A stretch of DNA of 18,621 nucleotides from Gp7-AA10 sp035516895 (GTDB lineage: Bacteria; Acidobacteriota; Thermoanaerobaculia; Gp7-AA8). Made by a program: the position numbers and the translations under genes. The number at the start of each line of letters is the position of its first letter. Position 1 is the first letter of the stretch. Under the pieces are notes generated by a model. The model saw nothing but the letters and a program-made list of their open reading frames with translations. It made no database searches and was not told where the DNA came from. Of this stretch, positions 6,732-15,243 are shown in pieces. Location: the NCBI GenBank assembly GCA_035516895.1, contig DATIZY010000004.1, positions 1-18,621 on the forward strand. Direction: 5' to 3'.

Positions 6732-9113
6732 TCAATTTCCAAACGGCGCTCCCGGCGGCACGTCCGGCGGACGCGGCTGGGTGCGCGGCGCGCCCGGCCG
6801 CTCGAGAAAGCGCTGGATGTCGCTGCGCAAGGCGTGCCGGTGCGCGGCTTCCGCGGGATCGCTGCTCGCAGTGGCGAGTCTCATCGACATCGCTCGCAGC
6901 GCCTCGCTCGCCTCGGCACGAACCTGCGCGTCAGCGTCTTTCGAGTCGGCGAGCTCCATCAGCCGCGTCGAGGTGAGCGTCGACGTCGCGCGCGTGATCG
7001 CGCCGGGCTGCGTCTCGAGATCGACGAGTTTGTTGAGCAGCTCCATGAACGACGGGTACTCCGCGTTCTCGGAGTGGAACTGCTCCATGCGCGCGGCTCG
7101 ATTCGGATCGAGCAGCGCGCCTAACGTGATGTCCGCCGACGAGAGCGCGGCGGAGATCGGATCGAAGAGCGGATCGGTTCGATGTTCGAAGTACTCCGCC
7201 GGACCGCGCTCGTAACCGTACGCGCGCGGGGGAATCAGATCGATGATGCGCTGCGGAATCCGCAGGAACGATGGATCGAGCGTCGACAGAACGGCGTCGA
7301 TCGCGGCGCGCTGTCGATCGGCGGGCGCGATCTGCCGGATCGGAGTCGGAACGACCGCGCCGCGTTCTTTCACCGCGTAGGTGTAATCAACGCCGCCGAT
7401 CGTCTTCGAAGTCGCTTCGATCTGATAGCGGCAATGCAAATAGAGCGGCACGAGGATCGCTTCGAGGTCGGAGAGCGGCTCGCCCGGGGCGAGGTTGCGC
7501 AGACCGAAAGCGTCGAGAGCGATGCGCCGCACTTCGATCTCGTGCTTCAGCGTGTTGACCGGATCGCCCGGACTGTCCCAAACCGAGGCGAGGGGATGCG
7601 CCGAGCTGACGGGCCGCGCGTCGGCGTCTTTGATGAACAGCATCGGCGGATTGGCGCTCTCCGCGTCGCGGATCATCTTGTCGAGCTCCGCGTCCTCGTT
7701 TGCGCCGGGCGCAAACTGCGTGTATGCGTAGCGAATCGCGAAGATGTCGTATGGGCCGACGCCGGTCGCGTACGCGTCGGACAGATCGAGCTTGCCGTCG
7801 ACGATCTTCACGAGCGGCGATGGATAGTCCATGACCGATGCGCGGTTGTAGCTGCTCGCGGCGAAGTTGTGATCGAGGCCGAGCGTGTGGCCGGTCTCGT
7901 GCGCGGCGAGCTGGCGGATGCGCGCCAGCGCCATCTGCGCGGGCGAAGTCTTCGGATCCATCGCCGCGAGCGCGCGATCATCGAGCTCTTCGTATTGTGG
8001 AATCAGACCGTTTCCGATGAGCACGTCCTGTCGAATGCGAAGGCTCCCCAGTCGCACATTGCCTTTGATGATCTCGCCGGTGCGCGGATCGATGATCGAG
8101 CCGCCGTACGACCAGCCGCGCGTCGAGCGGTGCACCCAGTTGATCATGTTGTAGCGGACGTCCATCGGATCGGCGCCGTCGGGGAGCACCTTCACGATGA
8201 ACGCGTTGTGAAATCCCGCCGCCTCAAAGGCTTTGCTCCACCACGACGCACCTTCGACGAGCGCGCTGCGGATCGGCTCGGGTACGCCGTTGTCGACGTA
8301 ATAGACGAGCGGCTCTACCGGATCTGAGACCGCGGCGGTCGGATCCTTCTTGATGAGCCGGTGCCGCGTGATCCAGCGCTTCATGATCGGGCCGGTGAAC
8401 GGGCTCGCGTAGTCGGCGAACTCTACGCCGAAGAGACCGACGCGCGGATCGAGCTTGCGGGGTATATAGCCGGCGGGCGGCAGCTCGACGAGCGAGTGAT
8501 GCTCGCGAACGGTGATCAGCTGCGGCGTCGGCGTGACTCCGCGGACGAGCGCGCCGGGACGGTCGTGCGTCTCGAAGGTCAGGATCGCTTCGACTTCGGT
8601 GTTCTTCGGGAAGGTCTTCGTATTCGGCGTGTAAATCGCGCTGCGGTTGCGATCGACGCTGTAGCTGCCCTGCTGCGTCGAGCGAAGGCGCTCGGCAACG
8701 CCGTGCTGATCGCTCAGAAAAAAGTCGGTGGCGTCGACGGTGACCGTGTCCCCCTCGGTTTTCTCGATCTTGAAGCCCCACAGCACGGACTTCGCGAACG
8801 AATCCTCGACCGCGCGGCGCTCGTTGGCGTCGTTCGTCAGCGCGCGAAACCGCGTGTTCTCCTCGACGAGCAGCAGCTTCGGCCCGACGCGGTCGAAGCG
8901 CACGAGATGCGACTCGCCCTCTTCGCCGCGATCGAGGCCGATGGGATTCGATCCGACGCCCGCCGGCAGCGAGACGAAATAGAGAAATTCTTCGCCGATG
9001 TGATTGACGTGCATCAGCAGCTTTCCGGTCGCGGCGTCGAACTCGACCGGCATGAAGTCCTGCGCGGATGCGATGGAAGCGGCGAACAGAAGAAGCAGCG
9101 TGATCCGTCTCAT
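6732..9113 (-). CDS. Secreted zinc metalloprotease (metzincin-like)
   Basis: The product has 793 residues. A signal peptide (MRRITLLLLFAASIASA) opens it. The active site is HETGHTLGLDH, residues 405-415, the HExxHxxGxxH pattern in which H405, H409 and H415 bind zinc and E406 is the catalytic base. A SVMDYP sequence (426-431) supplies the methionine turn. The long N-terminal part (about 20-270) and helical C-terminal part match my memory of the DUF5117/DUF4953 'zinc-dependent metalloprotease' family found in Bacteroidota, Acidobacteriota and Gemmatimonadota, usually about 800 residues. It probably cleaves proteins outside the cytoplasm; the substrate is unknown. Its ATG overlaps the upstream glycosidase stop as ATGA, so translation is probably coupled. 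A TGATGA double stop ends the gene, and the C-terminus is a proline-rich tail. Confidence 0.9.
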   Translation of the reverse strand: MRRITLLLLFAASIASAQDFMPVEFDAATGKLLMHVNHIGEEFLYFVSLPAGVGSNPIGLDRGEEGESHLVRFDRVGPKLLLVEENTRFRALTNDANERRAVEDSFAKSVLWGFKIEKTEGDTVTVDATDFFLSDQHGVAERLRSTQQGSYSVDRNRSAIYTPNTKTFPKNTEVEAILTFETHDRPGALVRGVTPTPQLITVREHHSLVELPPAGYIPRKLDPRVGLFGVEFADYASPFTGPIMKRWITRHRLIKKDPTAAVSDPVEPLVYYVDNGVPEPIRSALVEGASWWSKAFEAAGFHNAFIVKVLPDGADPMDVRYNMINWVHRSTRGWSYGGSIIDPRTGEIIKGNVRLGSLRIRQDVLIGNGLIPQYEELDDRALAAMDPKTSPAQMALARIRQLAAHETGHTLGLDHNFAASSYNRASVMDYPSPLVKIVDGKLDLSDAYATGVGPYDIFAIRYAYTQFAPGANEDAELDKMIRDAESANPPMLFIKDADARPVSSAHPLASVWDSPGDPVNTLKHEIEVRRIALDAFGLRNLAPGEPLSDLEAILVPLYLHCRYQIEATSKTIGGVDYTYAVKERGAVVPTPIRQIAPADRQRAAIDAVLSTLDPSFLRIPQRIIDLIPPRAYGYERGPAEYFEHRTDPLFDPISAALSSADITLGALLDPNRAARMEQFHSENAEYPSFMELLNKLVDLETQPGAITRATSTLTSTRLMELADSKDADAQVRAEASEALRAMSMRLATASSDPAEAAHRHALRSDIQRFLERPGAPRTQPRPPDVPPGAPFGN

Positions 9114-11140
9114 GGAGCCGGATCATAACGGACAACGGTCACGGAGTATGGGAGCAAAACGATCGGCACCCCGGCCGCGAGCCGTTCCCGCTGCGGCGGG
9201 TCGTTTCTCGCCGGCCGGCCGTTTTCGCCGTTCGCGTGCCATCGGTACTGTTCGCGCGAGTAGCGAATGACATCGACGGCACCGGCCGGCTTCGGATCGA
9301 TCGTGATCGAGGACTCGCCCTTCGGATCTTTATTGATGATCAGCACCGCGAGCTTCCCGTCGGGCCGGCGCACGGCATACGCGGCAACGAGCGGCGCCGA
9401 GGAGTCGACAGCGAAGACCGCGTGCTCGCCGCTCCCCGGCTCGACCCATTCCTGATCGATCATGCGTGCGGCCCAGTAGATCGCGGTGTTCGTGAAGGCA
9501 TCGCCGTCGTCATCGGCGAGAAACATCGCGTTGTCGCCCCACGAATCGCAGTCCAGCTCGTCCATCAGGTCGCTCGGCGTGAATCCGTACAGGTACGCGC
9601 GCGTGCCGCCGAGCGTGAGAAAGAGTCCGACGATGTCGGCGTTCATCAGCGCTCCGTCGATGTCCACTTCGGCGCGCGCCGAATGCGCCGAATAGCCGTA
9701 CTCGGTGATGTACCACGGGATGCGCTGTGTTAGGCCGTCGCTTTCGAGACGTTCGATGACCCGGCGAAGAATCGCCGGATGCCGTGCCAGCTGCGGCGGC
9801 GCCGGCGCGCAGCCGTTGTCGAACGGATACCACTCGAACGAGAAGAATTCGAAATCGGCCGTGCGTCCGCGACGCGCGAGATAGTCGAGAAAACGACGAA
9901 GCCACGTACGCTCGTCGCCGCGCACGATCGGCATCGTGAACGACTCCGCTTCGGTCGTCTGAAACGACGGTCCGCCGAATTTGACGGACGGCGCGACCGC
10001 GCGAATCGCGTCGACGAACTCGACATACAGGGCGCCATAGTCCTCAGGCGTGACATATTGACCGTCCGGCTCTTCTCCGACTTCGACTTCGCGGATCGGG
10101 TCACCGCGGGCGAGGAGCGACGCAATCTCCGCCGCCGCGTTTTGCGGCGTGTCGTACAGCACGCCGACCGGCACGAGCATCGGGCGGCCTTCTGTCAGGC
10201 CGCTGGCGAAGACCCGATCGAATCCCGGCTGCTCGGTATCGTGATCGACATCATGTGACGTATGCCACGGATCCGTCGACGAGACGAGAACCTTCGTCTG
10301 CCGGCGGCTCGGCGCGTGACGAATGCGATCGGCAAAACGTCCGCGCGCGTCGACGACGCCGGCCCCGAGCTCGCGAACGGCGTAACCGACGCGGTCGCGG
10401 ATATCGGACGTCCCGGGCGTGCGGCGGCATCGGCAGCTTTCCGTCAGAAGAATGCGGATGTAGCGAAGCGCGACGGCGGACGTCGAAAGGCGATCGATTC
10501 GCCGCGCGCCCGACGAGGTGAATGCGTGCCGCGGGAACGGCATCCAATCCTTCGGCATCTCGTCGCTCGGACCGGTGCCGCCCGCCGCGTAATCGACCTC
10601 GTAGCGCGTCGCATACGGCTCGCCCCACGCGATGCGGATCGCGTTGATGCGCAGCGGCCGACCGAAATCGACGAAGATCCATTGCGGATGGAGATCGTTG
10701 CTCTCGTGCGTGAACGCTGCGTCGAGATACGGATTGCTTTTCCAGAAGGTGCGCGCGTTGCCGTCGTCGATCCGCGAAAAGCCGTCGTTGTTGGCCATGT
10801 CCGTCGTGCTTCCGCGGCGCGGCAAGCGATCCCCGTACGAATCGGGCAGCGGACCGGCGACGCTCGACGTCCAGTAGCCTTCGTTGCGCGACGCATCGCT
10901 CCAGGTGCCGCGCGGATTCCAGTGCCACGCCTCGACGCCAAGCTCCGTTCGGAGTCGATAGGTGAGCATCGAAAATCCCGCGGAGCGCATCCGTTGAATG
11001 TTGTGGGGTGTGAAGGTACGGCCGGCGCCGCCGGAATCGCCGCCGTCGACTCCCGCACCGAACGTGCGGTCGGGGACGAATGTGTTGACGGGCTGCGCAG
11101 CGTGGATGGTGATCGTGACTGCCGCGGCGAGAAGGATCAT
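9110..11140 (-). CDS. Secreted GH-A-like glycosidase with discoidin domain
   Basis: The product has 676 residues with a short signal-like start (MILLAAAVTITIHAA). Residues about 25-80 resemble the first strand and helix of a TIM barrel. Residues about 115-262 form a discoidin (F5/8 type C) carbohydrate-binding module: FVDFGRPLRINAIRIAWGE, then ALRYIRILLTES. The barrel seems to resume at VLVSSTDPWH. VGEEPDG (E357) sits where clan GH-A enzymes have the N-E-P acid/base, with the usual Asn replaced by Glu; ITEYGYS (E480) fits the nucleophile. A C-terminal beta-sandwich contains LAVLIINKDP, as in GH30/39/44-like enzymes. I infer a retaining glycosidase acting outside the cytoplasm, substrate unknown. 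The start at 11140 was chosen because it forms an ATGA overlap with the glycosyltransferase stop and begins a signal peptide; the frame extends to 11275 but that part is not protein-like. Confidence 0.8.
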   Translation of the reverse strand: MILLAAAVTITIHAAQPVNTFVPDRTFGAGVDGGDSGGAGRTFTPHNIQRMRSAGFSMLTYRLRTELGVEAWHWNPRGTWSDASRNEGYWTSSVAGPLPDSYGDRLPRRGSTTDMANNDGFSRIDDGNARTFWKSNPYLDAAFTHESNDLHPQWIFVDFGRPLRINAIRIAWGEPYATRYEVDYAAGGTGPSDEMPKDWMPFPRHAFTSSGARRIDRLSTSAVALRYIRILLTESCRCRRTPGTSDIRDRVGYAVRELGAGVVDARGRFADRIRHAPSRRQTKVLVSSTDPWHTSHDVDHDTEQPGFDRVFASGLTEGRPMLVPVGVLYDTPQNAAAEIASLLARGDPIREVEVGEEPDGQYVTPEDYGALYVEFVDAIRAVAPSVKFGGPSFQTTEAESFTMPIVRGDERTWLRRFLDYLARRGRTADFEFFSFEWYPFDNGCAPAPPQLARHPAILRRVIERLESDGLTQRIPWYITEYGYSAHSARAEVDIDGALMNADIVGLFLTLGGTRAYLYGFTPSDLMDELDCDSWGDNAMFLADDDGDAFTNTAIYWAARMIDQEWVEPGSGEHAVFAVDSSAPLVAAYAVRRPDGKLAVLIINKDPKGESSITIDPKPAGAVDVIRYSREQYRWHANGENGRPARNDPPQRERLAAGVPIVLLPYSVTVVRYDPAP

Positions 11141-12963
11141 GTCTGCGGTTCGGGTCCCCACGAGATCGAGCGAACAAGCAGTCCGAGGTTCCGGCGATCG
11201 CCCGAGGATTGTTCGAGCGTGCGGTCCGTTGTGATCTCGAGCGTGTTCGCCGCCGGCCCCGGCCTCACTCCCCACTCGCGATCCATATGCGCCTCGGATG
11301 GTTTGAAGCGATCGATGACGGCGCCGTTGAGCAGCAACGTAATCGTCGGCGGGTTCGACATGAGCTCGTCGGGGACATCGAATTGCAGGCGCAGCTTCGT
11401 CGTCTCACGCGCAGCGGGAAGAATCGTCGTGGAATGCGCGGTCATCCATCGCCATTCGTCCACGCCGGAGCGCTCGGGCGGGTACCACCCGCCGACGAAC
11501 TGCGCCTGACGGCGCACCGGCTCGAGAGCGACCTTGAAGTAATGACGGCGCGCGATGTTCCACAGCGCACCGCGATCACGCTCGAACACCCAGCCGCTCG
11601 GCTGCGTGTGATCGATCTCCGTCAGGAGAAACGGCGGCCGCGTTGGCACCGTCACGGGCAGCGCACGCTCGTCGGCGACGAGGTGATATCGATGATTCGG
11701 CAGGAAGTAGTCGATGAACGGCGTCATCGGAAACGCCACGTAGAGATCGGTGCGCCTCGGATCGAGATGCTGGCGCACTGCTTCGACGCCGAACACGGAC
11801 GGAGAGATCGAGTTGCGCACGACGTTGAGCGCCGGGAACGTGTAGATGATGAAGCCGGCGATCAGCGCGGCGGCGAGGAGGACCTCGATCGTGTTGCGGC
11901 GACCGGCTTTCCCCGGTTCGCCGGCCGGCGGAAGCCGGCCCGCACACACCCGACGGATTCCGTCCGCCGCGAAGACCGCGAACATCGGTGCGTAGCCGAT
12001 CGAAAAGCGGCTCACGCTGTAGCGATCGAGCATCAGCCAGGCCGCGATCGCGAACGGCGCGAACGTCAGCGCGTTCAGCAGCAGCCGCTCGTCGCGTCCG
12101 CGAATCGCGCCCACGATCGAGATCACGACGAACAGCGACGTTGCGATACTCAGGCCGGGCGATGCGTACTGCTTGATGAAGAAGCGGTCGATGAGCCGCC
12201 AGAGCGGCGGGCGGTCGGGACTGCGAAAGGAATCGACGCGCGAGATGTACTGACTGTGCACGCGCACGGCGTTGACGTACGGTCCCCACGCGCCGGTCGC
12301 GTGGATGGCCGACACGTACGCGGCGCCGACGACGGCGATGCCGATCATCAGCGCGAAGGCGACGTCGCGAATCGATTCGCGGGCGCGGTACCAGGTCGAG
12401 ATCGCCGCGGGAAAAAGCCCGACGAGCAGGTTTTGCGGACGGATCCCCACCGACAGCGCGAGCAGGAATGCGCCGATGAGATACGCGTTCGCATCGCGGC
12501 AACCGCGAAAGAGAAAGGCGACGGCATAGACGACGAGCACGATCGACGGCACGTCGCTGAACGCCGTTCCGCCAAAAAACCAGACGTTGGGAAGAAAGGC
12601 GAAGAGCGCCGCCGCGATCGCAGCGGTCGTGAACCGCAGGCGCAGCTCGCGCGCGAACATGAACATCGCCGGAAAGACGAGCAGTGCGGCGATGAGGTTG
12701 ACCACTTGCAGCGCGCGAAAATCGGTCGGCGCAAAGATCCGCGTGATCTTCGCCGCGGCGATGTAGACGGGAAAACCGGGCGGATGCGGATGATGGCTCG
12801 CGACGTCGTAGTCGCGCATGCCGAGACAGAAGAGCGCCTCGTCCCAGTCCCAGAGCGAGCGCGCCAGCGCGAGAAAACGCGACGCGCCGCAAACGATCGC
12901 GAGCGTCCAGTAAATCGCCCGCTCTCTCCGCTCGAGCGCCTCGGGCGCCTCGGTCAGGTTCAC
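11137..12963 (-). CDS. GT39-like integral membrane glycosyltransferase
   Basis: The product has 608 residues, starting at GTG inside a GTGA overlap with the fadJ stop. Roughly ten hydrophobic segments fill residues 15-390, followed by a soluble C-terminal part of about 210 residues. SLWDWDEALF (D41-E42 after the first membrane segment) and HPHPPGFPVY (58-67) fit the catalytic loop of GT-C enzymes of the PMT/ArnT (GT39/GT83) type, which transfer sugars from polyprenyl-phosphate donors on the outer face of the inner membrane. The acceptor cannot be read from the sequence; protein or lipid is possible. A palindromic repeat is translated in frame near residues 340-348 (CAGRLPPAGEPGKAG), in a loop between membrane segments. 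Its stop overlaps the next start as ATGA, which links it to a secreted glycosidase. Confidence 0.85.
   Translation of the reverse strand: MNLTEAPEALERRERAIYWTLAIVCGASRFLALARSLWDWDEALFCLGMRDYDVASHHPHPPGFPVYIAAAKITRIFAPTDFRALQVVNLIAALLVFPAMFMFARELRLRFTTAAIAAALFAFLPNVWFFGGTAFSDVPSIVLVVYAVAFLFRGCRDANAYLIGAFLLALSVGIRPQNLLVGLFPAAISTWYRARESIRDVAFALMIGIAVVGAAYVSAIHATGAWGPYVNAVRVHSQYISRVDSFRSPDRPPLWRLIDRFFIKQYASPGLSIATSLFVVISIVGAIRGRDERLLLNALTFAPFAIAAWLMLDRYSVSRFSIGYAPMFAVFAADGIRRVCAGRLPPAGEPGKAGRRNTIEVLLAAALIAGFIIYTFPALNVVRNSISPSVFGVEAVRQHLDPRRTDLYVAFPMTPFIDYFLPNHRYHLVADERALPVTVPTRPPFLLTEIDHTQPSGWVFERDRGALWNIARRHYFKVALEPVRRQAQFVGGWYPPERSGVDEWRWMTAHSTTILPAARETTKLRLQFDVPDELMSNPPTITLLLNGAVIDRFKPSEAHMDREWGVRPGPAANTLEITTDRTLEQSSGDRRNLGLLVRSISWGPEPQT
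11921..11947 (-). repeat. Palindromic repeat copy inside glycosyltransferase gene
   Basis: Read on the minus strand, these 27 bases match 15049-15075 (plus strand, within fadJ) at 24 positions. The core GCCGGCTTCCGCCGGC is nearly self-complementary. It is translated as part of a Gly/Pro/Ala-rich loop (residues about 340-348). Two copies in unrelated genes, in opposite orientation relative to the coding strand, point to a mobile or amplified palindromic repeat rather than protein homology. Confidence 0.6.
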
Positions 12964-15098
12964 TGCGTGAATGTACCGCCGCTCTCGGCGAGCCGTTTCA
13001 GCGGCTCGGAGGGCGTGAAACGCGAGCCGTATTTCGCCGCGAGCTCGTCGAGCCGCGCGACGACGTTGGTGAGGCCGAACGCATCGGCATAGCGCATCAA
13101 ACCACCGCGGAACGGCGGGAAGCCCGTGCCCATGATCATCGCGAGGTCGATGTCGGCCGCGGAGGCGACGATTTTCTCGTCGAGGATTCGCGCCGCTTCA
13201 TTGACCATCGACAGCACCATGCGATCGACGGCCTCGCGTTTGTTGACCGGATGCGGCGCACTCACGCCCAGCCGCGCGTAAACCGCCGGATCGGGATTCT
13301 TCCGTTTGCCGTTCTCGTAGAAATAGAGTCCTTTCCCGCCCTTTTTGCCGAGGCGGTGGTCGGCGTACAGAACGTCGACGACGCGAGACTGCTGGATGCG
13401 GTCGCCGAAGCGCTCTTTGAGGATCGCGCCGACTTTCGCGGCCACGTCGATCCCGACCTCGTCGAGCAGCGCCATCGGCCCCATCGGCATGCCGAACTCG
13501 ATCATCGCCGCGTCGATCGACTCGATGCTGTTGCCCTCCTCGAGCAGGAACCCCGATTCGTTCATGTACGGTCCGAGGATGCGGTTGACGACGAAGCCGG
13601 GGCCGTCGTTGCACATCACGACCGTTTTGCCGAGCTTGCGCGCGAAGCTCGCGACGGTGACTGCCGACTCGTCGGAGGTCTTCGCGCCGCGAATGACTTC
13701 GACGAGCGGCATGCGGTCGACCGGGTTGAAGAAGTGCATGCCGACGACGCGATCGGGATGTTTCGCGTTCGCGGCGATATCGGTGATCGGCAGCGTCGAT
13801 GTGTTGCTGGCGAAAATCGCGTCCTCCCCGGCCAGCGCCTCGAATTCGTCGAGCACCTTTCGTTTGATATCAAGATTTTCGACGACCGCCTCGATGACGA
13901 GGTCGACGTTCTGGAAGCCGCTCCAGTCGGTCGTCGTCGTGACGCGTGCCAGTTTGCGCTGCATCTCGACCGGTTTCATGCGCCGGCGCTCGACTTTCTT
14001 GCGCCACAGGCGCGCCGCGGCTTTGAGTCCGCCGGCGAGCGCGTTCCAGTTGATGTCGCGCATGCGGATCGCAGCGTCGGTTTTGTCCGCGACGATGTAC
14101 GCGATGCCGCCGCCCATCACGCCCGCGCCCAACACGCCGACGTTCTCCACCGCGCGCGGCTTCGCGGCGATGCGGTCCTTCTTCGCGTCTTCGCTGAGGA
14201 AGAAGAGGCGGACGAGATTCTGCGCGACGTCGCCGGTGATGAGCGGAACGACGTCTTCGACCTCGCGCGCGAGGCCGGCATCGATCCCGTTCGCGAATCC
14301 GGCCTCCATGACATCGATCGCTTTCAGCGGCGCCGGGTAGTTGCCGTGCGTCTGCTGCAGCACGCTCTTGCGCGCCTTGTTGAAGATCATCGAGCGCGTG
14401 AGCGGGTTTCCTTCGAGATAGAACTTCGTGCGGCCGCCGTCGCGCCGCCTGCCGCGCGTCGTGAATTGTTTCGCCACATCGAGAAGAATCGACGGCGCGA
14501 CGACCTCGTCGACGAGGCCGGCCTTCTTCGCGCGTCTTCCGTCGAGAGCTTTGCCCTGAAGGATGATGTCGAGCGCGGCCGGGAGTCCGATCAGCCGCGG
14601 CAGCTTCGTCGTGCCGCCCCACGCCGGAAAGATCCCGAGCTTCGTTTCGGGAAGTCCGATCTGCGCCTTCGGGCTGTCGGACATCACGCGCCAGTCGCAG
14701 CTGATCGCAAGCTCGCATCCGCCTCCGAGGCACGCGCCGTTGATCGCGGCGACTTTGACCTGCGGCAATTTCGAGAAGCGGTGAAACGTCTGCTGGCCGA
14801 AGCGCGTGTACTCCTTCGCCTGCTCGGGCGAGGTGGCTTTCGAGAATTCGCCGACGTCCGCGCCCGCGATGAAGATCGACGGCTTGCCGGACGCGAGAAC
14901 GATCCGTTTGACGTCGCTCGCGCGCTCCATCTGGTCGACGATGCCGGCGAATTCGATCATCACCGACGACGAGAATTTGTTGACCTTCTCGCCCGGCAGA
15001 TCGAACCAGAGGATCGCCAGGTCGCCCTCGCGTTCGACGCGGAAGGCTGTGTGCGGACCGGCTTCAGCCGGCCGCGTCGGTTCTGCGACTGCGCTCAT
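12960..15098 (-). CDS. fadJ: Enoyl-CoA hydratase/3-hydroxyacyl-CoA dehydrogenase (FadJ/FadB type)
   Basis: The product has 712 residues, the normal length of the multifunctional beta-oxidation alpha subunit. The N-terminal crotonase domain shows IAGADVGEF (78-85, oxyanion-hole region), NGACLGGGCE with E129 and LPETKLGIFP with E151, the two catalytic glutamates. The dehydrogenase part has the NAD-binding GVLGAGVMGGG (321-331), then HFFNPVDRMPLVEV with catalytic H455, and NDGPGFVVNR (497-506). It hydrates trans-2-enoyl-CoA and oxidises the 3-hydroxyacyl-CoA in the cytoplasm; the usual thiolase partner (FadI/FadA) is not in the window. The ATG at 15098 has GGAAG 10 nt upstream. Residues 9-16 are encoded by a palindromic repeat. 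Upstream lies the acyl-CoA synthetase, separated by a repeat element; downstream its TGA overlaps the GTG of the glycosyltransferase. Confidence 0.93.
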   Translation of the reverse strand: MSAVAEPTRPAEAGPHTAFRVEREGDLAILWFDLPGEKVNKFSSSVMIEFAGIVDQMERASDVKRIVLASGKPSIFIAGADVGEFSKATSPEQAKEYTRFGQQTFHRFSKLPQVKVAAINGACLGGGCELAISCDWRVMSDSPKAQIGLPETKLGIFPAWGGTTKLPRLIGLPAALDIILQGKALDGRRAKKAGLVDEVVAPSILLDVAKQFTTRGRRRDGGRTKFYLEGNPLTRSMIFNKARKSVLQQTHGNYPAPLKAIDVMEAGFANGIDAGLAREVEDVVPLITGDVAQNLVRLFFLSEDAKKDRIAAKPRAVENVGVLGAGVMGGGIAYIVADKTDAAIRMRDINWNALAGGLKAAARLWRKKVERRRMKPVEMQRKLARVTTTTDWSGFQNVDLVIEAVVENLDIKRKVLDEFEALAGEDAIFASNTSTLPITDIAANAKHPDRVVGMHFFNPVDRMPLVEVIRGAKTSDESAVTVASFARKLGKTVVMCNDGPGFVVNRILGPYMNESGFLLEEGNSIESIDAAMIEFGMPMGPMALLDEVGIDVAAKVGAILKERFGDRIQQSRVVDVLYADHRLGKKGGKGLYFYENGKRKNPDPAVYARLGVSAPHPVNKREAVDRMVLSMVNEAARILDEKIVASAADIDLAMIMGTGFPPFRGGLMRYADAFGLTNVVARLDELAAKYGSRFTPSEPLKRLAESGGTFTQ
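15049..15075 (+). repeat. Palindromic repeat copy in the fadJ N-terminus
   Basis: This copy matches the minus strand of 11921-11947 at 24 of 27 bases. The core GCCGGCTGAAGCCGGT (minus strand) is a short hairpin, translated as RPAEAGPHT immediately before the crotonase fold begins. It falls in the dispensable N-terminal extension of the protein, which suggests late in-frame acquisition. Confidence 0.6.
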
Positions 15099-15243
15099 GC
15101 GCGTTTCACTTCCTTTTCAGTTCATGCCGAGCGGCGCGAGGCATCTCCCGCCATGCGTTCCGGCCGTCACTCCCTTGGCGCCGCCACCGGAGATCCCTCG
15201 CTGATGCTCGGGATAAATTCTGAGTCATGCGCGCTTCACTTCC
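15095..15243. repeat. REPIN-like double palindrome with 19-bp direct repeats
   Basis: Two imperfect palindromes lie in inverted orientation. The left one runs ATGCC (15124-15128) to GGCAT (15140-15144) around GAGC...GCGA; the right one runs ATCCC (15193-15197) to GGGAT (15210-15214). Together their arms form an approximately 30-bp inverted repeat with about 40 nt between them, the organisation of a REPIN. The unit 15114-15224 is bracketed by a direct repeat, 15095-15113 and 15225-15243, identical at 18 of 19 bases. Each copy reads GCGCATGA on the minus strand: the right copy holds the synthetase stop, the left copy the fadJ start. The element may have inserted at a former ATGA overlap, duplicating the junction. 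Confidence 0.75.

Noticed and set aside
3252..9735. GCCTAAC/GTTAGGC sequences resembling integron attC core sites
   Set aside because: The copies are isolated inside conserved coding sequence, with no partner core at the 60-150 bp spacing an attC site needs, and no integrase or cassette array is present.
11141..11275. Longer upstream start for the glycosidase at 11275
   Set aside because: The extra 45 residues lack protein-like character, re-read the end of the glycosyltransferase gene, and would bury the signal-like sequence beginning at 11140.
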